Shown: piece by piece, positions 60,644 to 64,000 of the stretch
How positions within the stretch are numbered: position 1 is the stretch's first letter
Layout of the letters: the number at the start of each line of letters is the position of its first letter
Assembly: GCF_023746555.1 (NCBI RefSeq)
Contig: NZ_CP098755.1
Location: 1,616,001 to 1,680,000, forward strand
DNA length: 64,000 bases
From: Brevibacillus ruminantium
GTDB taxonomy: Bacteria; Bacillota; Bacilli; Brevibacillales; Brevibacillaceae
Reading direction: 5' to 3'
Program-made: the position numbers and the translations under genes
Notes under the pieces: model-generated
The model's database searches: none
What the model was told of the DNA's origin: nothing
Seen by the model: only the letters and a program-made list of their open reading frames with translations

Positions 60644-61519
60644 CTATTTGGAAAGTCCTGCGGCGATCTTGATGGCTGCCTGGTGATCGGGATCGATCAG
60701 ATTATCCATGTGACGGAGACTGCCGGGAAAGTGAATGTCAAAATGTCCGTCAAAGCTATTGTCGGTGATGTACTCGATACTGTGCGGCATAGACGTCATC
60801 GAAGCAGCCAGTTTTCTGCCGTTCACTTCTACGAGGACCGGGCGCACCTTCCAGGAATAACTGCCCCCCCAGATATCTTTGATGATCGCCGCATCTGCTG
60901 CTGTCAGCGGCTCGGTGTCCGAGTGAAAAGAGCCGATCGTCCGCTTAACCTTAAATTTTCGTTTTGTTTCGAAATCGGTTACGACTGCAACCGTGTTGAT
61001 CGGGAAGAGGTACTGGGCTGCTTCAAACCAATCCAGATACTCGCCATAGGCAGCCCCCGGAGTCGAGGTGAGCGGGATATGATGCACCGGAATTTTTACG
61101 GTCTGTCCAATTTGCAGGTAATCCTTTTCCGTTAGTTTATTTGCCTGTAAAAACTCCTCCTGCGGAATGCCGTGTGCGATGGAAATGGTCCAGGGTGTAT
61201 CTCCTTGGGAAACGGTGTACGTGGACATCGTCACCCAGGGCTTGTCTGCTTTTACGGATTGGGTAGCCTCCCCCAAGCGAACAGTATAGACCTGAGAATC
61301 TGGCGGTATGTAGAGGTTTTGACCTATCAAGAGCATGTCCGACTGAAGCTGGTTGGCTGCCTTCAGTTGTTCGACAGTCACGCCATACCTGTAAGCGATT
61401 TTTCCGAGCGTGTCTCCTGATTGGACGGAAATGGATTCTGCCGATGCCTGAGCGAGCGGAAGCATGGCAAGAGCGAGCAATGTACTGACAGTCGTGCGTT
61501 TCCAAGATGCGTTGAACAT
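60644..61519 (-). CDS. Secreted LysM-domain protein
   Basis: The 291-residue protein starts with a signal peptide (TVSTLLALAMLPLAQASAE) and has two LysM domains (about 30-72: VQSGDTLGKIAYRYGVTVEQL; about 100-144: VSQGDTPWTISIAHGIPQEEF) that bind peptidoglycan. A C-terminal domain (about 165-290) has no Cys; its visible conserved-looking parts are TDFETKRKFKVKRTIG, SWKVRPVLVEVNGRKLAASM and FDIHFPGSLRHMDN. It recurs, by recall, behind LysM in Bacillales but has no known activity; the two His-rich motifs hint at a metal or catalytic site. Confidence 0.85.
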   Translation of the reverse strand: MFNASWKRTTVSTLLALAMLPLAQASAESISVQSGDTLGKIAYRYGVTVEQLKAANQLQSDMLLIGQNLYIPPDSQVYTVRLGEATQSVKADKPWVTMSTYTVSQGDTPWTISIAHGIPQEEFLQANKLTEKDYLQIGQTVKIPVHHIPLTSTPGAAYGEYLDWFEAAQYLFPINTVAVVTDFETKRKFKVKRTIGSFHSDTEPLTAADAAIIKDIWGGSYSWKVRPVLVEVNGRKLAASMTSMPHSIEYITDNSFDGHFDIHFPGSLRHMDNLIDPDHQAAIKIAAGLSK

Positions 61520-61717
61520 AGATGTCTGTCCCCCTTGGTCGTTTACTCATGTTGTGCATACTGCGCAAGAATATTGTAAACGGAGGAAACAGCTGCTTTC
61601 ATTGGATAAATGCTTCCTTCATTGGCAAACGGATCCAGCGCCTGGAAACAAAAAATGCGTGGGATTCAGCACGTCCTGTGTGCATCCTTCCACGCTAATC
61701 AAAAGGGTTAAAATGGA

Positions 61718-61858
61718 TCAACCGTTGTACACCTCATTTAGATAGGCTGTTTCTGCTTTATCGATCTGGGTATGATTCATTTTTTTCAGCTCAGCCTGGA
61801 GCCGTTTCAGTTCCGCTTCCATCTTGCGGATTTTCTCTTGCATCGCTTGTGCAGTCAT
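61718..61858 (-). CDS. Short coiled-coil protein (46 aa)
   Basis: ATG 61858 follows GAGGAGAG, and the frame of 46 codons ends at a TGA. The product is one long charged helix (MQEKIRKMEAELKRLQAELK) and a short tail ending YLNEVYNG, with no Cys or membrane part. No family is recognised. It stands alone between the LysM gene and the cysteine desulfurase gene. Confidence 0.65.
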   Translation of the reverse strand: MTAQAMQEKIRKMEAELKRLQAELKKMNHTQIDKAETAYLNEVYNG

Positions 61859-62133
61859 GGTGATTCTCTCCTCTTCGTTGTCTTTTATCTAAATTTACAG
61901 ACTATTTTAACGAATGGGCAAACTGTTGTAAAGAGCAGTTTGGCAATGTAAGCGTTTGTATCTGTGAAGGATTGATGAACGTTTTAGAGGCTTGTGAGAA
62001 AAAAGATAGTGACTCGTCCAAAAGTGGGAGAAAATAGAGGAAATCGAAAGCTCCGCTCTATGTGCAAGGAAAGAACTCGTGTTATGATGAAAGGTAGACT
62101 TTGGGCCAATGCCCACGTGGAAGGTGTGGACCT

Positions 62134-63282
62134 GTGATTTATTTTGATAATAGTGCCACGACCCGGCCTTATCCTCAGGTAATTGAGGTGGTGAAGCGGG
62201 CGATGGAGTCCTATTATGGAAATCCCTCTTCGCTCCATCAGAAAGGACTGGAGGCCGAAAATGTATTGAAACAGGCGCGCGCGGTAGCCGCTCAGTATCT
62301 CGGCTGCAAACCGTCCGAAATCCTGTTTACTTCCGGAGGAACTGAAAGCAACAACGCCGCCCTTAAAGGAGTGGCCTTTCAATATCGGGGTAGGGGCAAG
62401 CATATTGTGACGACCAGCGTAGAGCATCCTGCCGTATACGATGTATGCAAACAACTGGAGTCTTTTGGCTTCTCTACAACCTTCTTGCCGGTCGATCGCT
62501 CAGGGCGCGTCTCGGTGGAGGCTGTTAAACAGGCAGTGAAAGACGATACGATTCTAGTATCCGTCATGCATGTGAATAACGAGTTGGGGACGATCCAGCC
62601 GATTGCGGAAATCGGTCAGTGGCTGAAGCAATTTCCAAAAACCCTGTTTCATGTCGATGCTGTCCAGAGCTTTGGAAAGCTGCCGATTCGACTCAAAGAG
62701 TGGGGAATTGATTTGGCGAGCATCTCTGCTCATAAATTTCACGGTCCCCGGGGCATTGGCATCCTGTACAAGCGGGAGGGCTTGATCATTCAGCCCTTGC
62801 TCACAGGCGGTGGTCAGGAGGGCGGTCTTCGCTCCGGCACGGAAAATATCCCTGCGATCGCCGGGATGGCCAAAGCCATTCGCATATTGACAGAAGAGGG
62901 AGCACGGGATGCAGCAAACATGATTGCGCTGACGCAGCGGCTCCGGGACGGACTTTCGCAGATCCCGGGTGTTGCGCTCAATTCTCCCGAGGAAGGAAGC
63001 GCACCGCATATTACCAATATCTCCTTCCCTGGCATGAAGGCAGAGGTTATCCTCCATGCATTGGAGGAGCGGGGATATCTCGTATCCACCAAATCAGCCT
63101 GTTCCTCCAAGCGGGATGAGCCAAGCCGCGTCTTGATGGCGACCGGGATGGACAAGGAGCGTGCGTTGTCTGCTATCCGGATCAGCCTGAGCAGAGAAAA
63201 TACCGAGCAAGAAGTGGAACAGTTTCTTGCTGCTGTAGCGGAAGTAAGTGGGATGTCTTCATTTAAAAAAGCAAAAGTGTAA
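62134..63282 (+). CDS. nifZ: NifS/IscS-type cysteine desulfurase (NifZ-like)
   Basis: The 382-residue PLP enzyme has YFDNSATTRPYPQV, LFTSGGTESNNAALKG, VSVMHVNNELGTIQP, the PLP lysine in ASISAHKFHGPRGIGI, and the sulfur-carrying Cys in KSACSSKRDEPSRVL. In B. subtilis NifZ gives sulfur to ThiI for 4-thiouridine in tRNA, and thiI follows here 19 bases later, which supports this name over IscS or SufS. The GTG at 62134 with AAGGTG upstream is chosen; an ATG at 62101 would add 11 residues. Confidence 0.93.
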   Translation: MIYFDNSATTRPYPQVIEVVKRAMESYYGNPSSLHQKGLEAENVLKQARAVAAQYLGCKPSEILFTSGGTESNNAALKGVAFQYRGRGKHIVTTSVEHPAVYDVCKQLESFGFSTTFLPVDRSGRVSVEAVKQAVKDDTILVSVMHVNNELGTIQPIAEIGQWLKQFPKTLFHVDAVQSFGKLPIRLKEWGIDLASISAHKFHGPRGIGILYKREGLIIQPLLTGGGQEGGLRSGTENIPAIAGMAKAIRILTEEGARDAANMIALTQRLRDGLSQIPGVALNSPEEGSAPHITNISFPGMKAEVILHALEERGYLVSTKSACSSKRDEPSRVLMATGMDKERALSAIRISLSRENTEQEVEQFLAAVAEVSGMSSFKKAKV

Positions 63283-63301
63283 GGATGCAAAGGAGCCTGT
63301 T

Positions 63302-64000
63302 ATGAACTACGATGTCATCTTGATTCGATACGGCGAACTGGCCTTAAAAGGAAAAAATCGCGATCAGTTTGAAGAAGCACTGGCGCGCAGCGTCAAAAGT
63401 GTGCTGCGTTCCTTTTTCAAAATCAAAGTGCGGCGCAGCTACGGACGCATGTATGTTGAATTGCACGGGGAAGATGCGGAAGCTGTAATGGAGCGGCTGA
63501 AGCGTGTATTTGGCATTTCCTCGTTCAGCCCTACCATTCAGGTGGAACAGGATGCCGAAGTGATCAAAGAGAAGTCACTCGAGATGATCCGCCAGATTCA
63601 GCCGGAGCCCAAAACCTTCCGCGTGGAAACGCGACGGGCTGACAAGCGTTTTCCAACTCCCTCCATGGAAATGAACCGATTGGTAGGAACACATATCCTG
63701 CGCAATTTGCCGGCGATCAAAGTGGACGTTCACCAGCCGGAGGCGGTTGTCCATATCGAAATTCGTGCAGAGGGTACGTATATCAGTTGTCAGACGATTC
63801 CGGGACCGGGCGGTTTGCCGGTAGGCTCCGGCGGCAAAGTCATGCTTCTGCTCTCGGGCGGGATTGACAGCCCTGTGGCTGGTTGGATGATGATGAAGCG
63901 CGGGGTTACGCTGGAGGCAATTCACTTCCACAGTCCTCCGTTTACCAGTGAGCGTTCATTGGAAAAAGTCCGTGATCTGGCACATAAGTTAACCAAGTGG
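63302..64000 (+). CDS. thiI: ThiI tRNA 4-thiouridine synthase, 3' end cut by window edge
   Basis: The first 233 residues are visible. They contain an N-terminal ferredoxin-like domain (ILIRYGELALKGKNRDQFE), a THUMP domain (about 60-165) and the PP-loop start MLLLSGGIDSPVAGWMMMKRG. ThiI adenylates uridine-8 of tRNA and transfers sulfur from the desulfurase. Whether the rhodanese domain of enterobacterial ThiI is present cannot be seen; Bacillus forms lack it. AAAGGAG precedes the ATG. It is in an operon with the desulfurase gene. Confidence 0.95.
   Translation, partial: MNYDVILIRYGELALKGKNRDQFEEALARSVKSVLRSFFKIKVRRSYGRMYVELHGEDAEAVMERLKRVFGISSFSPTIQVEQDAEVIKEKSLEMIRQIQPEPKTFRVETRRADKRFPTPSMEMNRLVGTHILRNLPAIKVDVHQPEAVVHIEIRAEGTYISCQTIPGPGGLPVGSGGKVMLLLSGGIDSPVAGWMMMKRGVTLEAIHFHSPPFTSERSLEKVRDLAHKLTKW

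Noticed and set aside
1..64000. CRISPR arrays, rRNA, tRNA, toxin-antitoxin pairs, multi-gene defence systems
   Set aside because: Looked for by eye on both strands; no regular spaced repeats, no cloverleaf-type genes and no paired small toxin genes could be supported.

Overview
The window reads as chromosome of an endospore-forming member of the Bacillales, most likely Brevibacillus or a close relative in the Paenibacillaceae (inference from gene content and roughly 50% GC; no search was run). It carries ccpA, codY, acuABC, ytrH-ytrI, spo0M, yheC/D, a refZ-like gene, a T-box in front of tyrS, a tandem glycine riboswitch, and the pair nifZ-type cysteine desulfurase and thiI. All belong to the Bacillales core, but their order differs from Bacillus subtilis.

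Layout. 1-6.4 kb is the accessory part: the 5' two thirds of a large serine recombinase runs off the left edge, followed by an HxlR regulator, a YheC/D ATP-grasp gene, a truncated HtrA-type protease, a PadR regulator, and a complete group IIC intron with its reverse transcriptase inserted directly behind the padR terminator. 6.4-12 kb holds an M29 aminopeptidase, several small proteins (including a 31-aa YjcZ-like sporulation protein with a sigma-K-like promoter), YtxJ, and a long FtsA-fold protein with a repeat-rich C-terminus. 12-24 kb is aroG, csoR, ccpA, an MTA/SAH nucleosidase fused to a glutaredoxin-like domain, acuABC, a class A penicillin-binding protein with FN3 domains, and T-box-controlled tyrS. 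24-34 kb has rpsD with a long leader, an S-layer-type surface protein, a histidine phosphatase, a GAF-GGDEF diguanylate cyclase, a metallo-beta-lactamase-fold hydrolase, a lipoprotein and a secreted EEP-family hydrolase.

34-47 kb has refZ next to an EzrA-like protein carrying an extracellular TPM domain, ytfP, a GNAT protein, an M42 peptidase, an HD-GYP protein, an MFS transporter, and a sporulation cluster (ytrH, ytrI, spo0M). 47-52 kb is a glycine-riboswitch operon glyA-sdaAB-sdaAA-gcvH, which would convert excess glycine through serine to pyruvate, followed by codY with a candidate CodY box. 52-57 kb has an ArsR regulator and three MFS exporters, then an SDR. 57-64 kb has yqfW-yqfX-like genes, a DUF84 NTPase, dapF, a LysM protein, a short coiled-coil protein, a cysteine desulfurase and the start of thiI.

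Functional themes are carbon and nitrogen status control (CcpA, CodY, AcuABC, glycine/serine), sporulation and division (RefZ, EzrA-like, Spo0M, YtrHI, YheC/D), and c-di-GMP (one GGDEF and one HD-GYP protein). No CRISPR array, rRNA or tRNA gene was seen, and no obvious multi-gene defence system. The most distinctive items are the intron placement, three unusual domain fusions (nucleosidase-glutaredoxin, TPM-EzrA, FtsA with beta-grasp-like repeats) and the glycine-to-pyruvate riboswitch operon.
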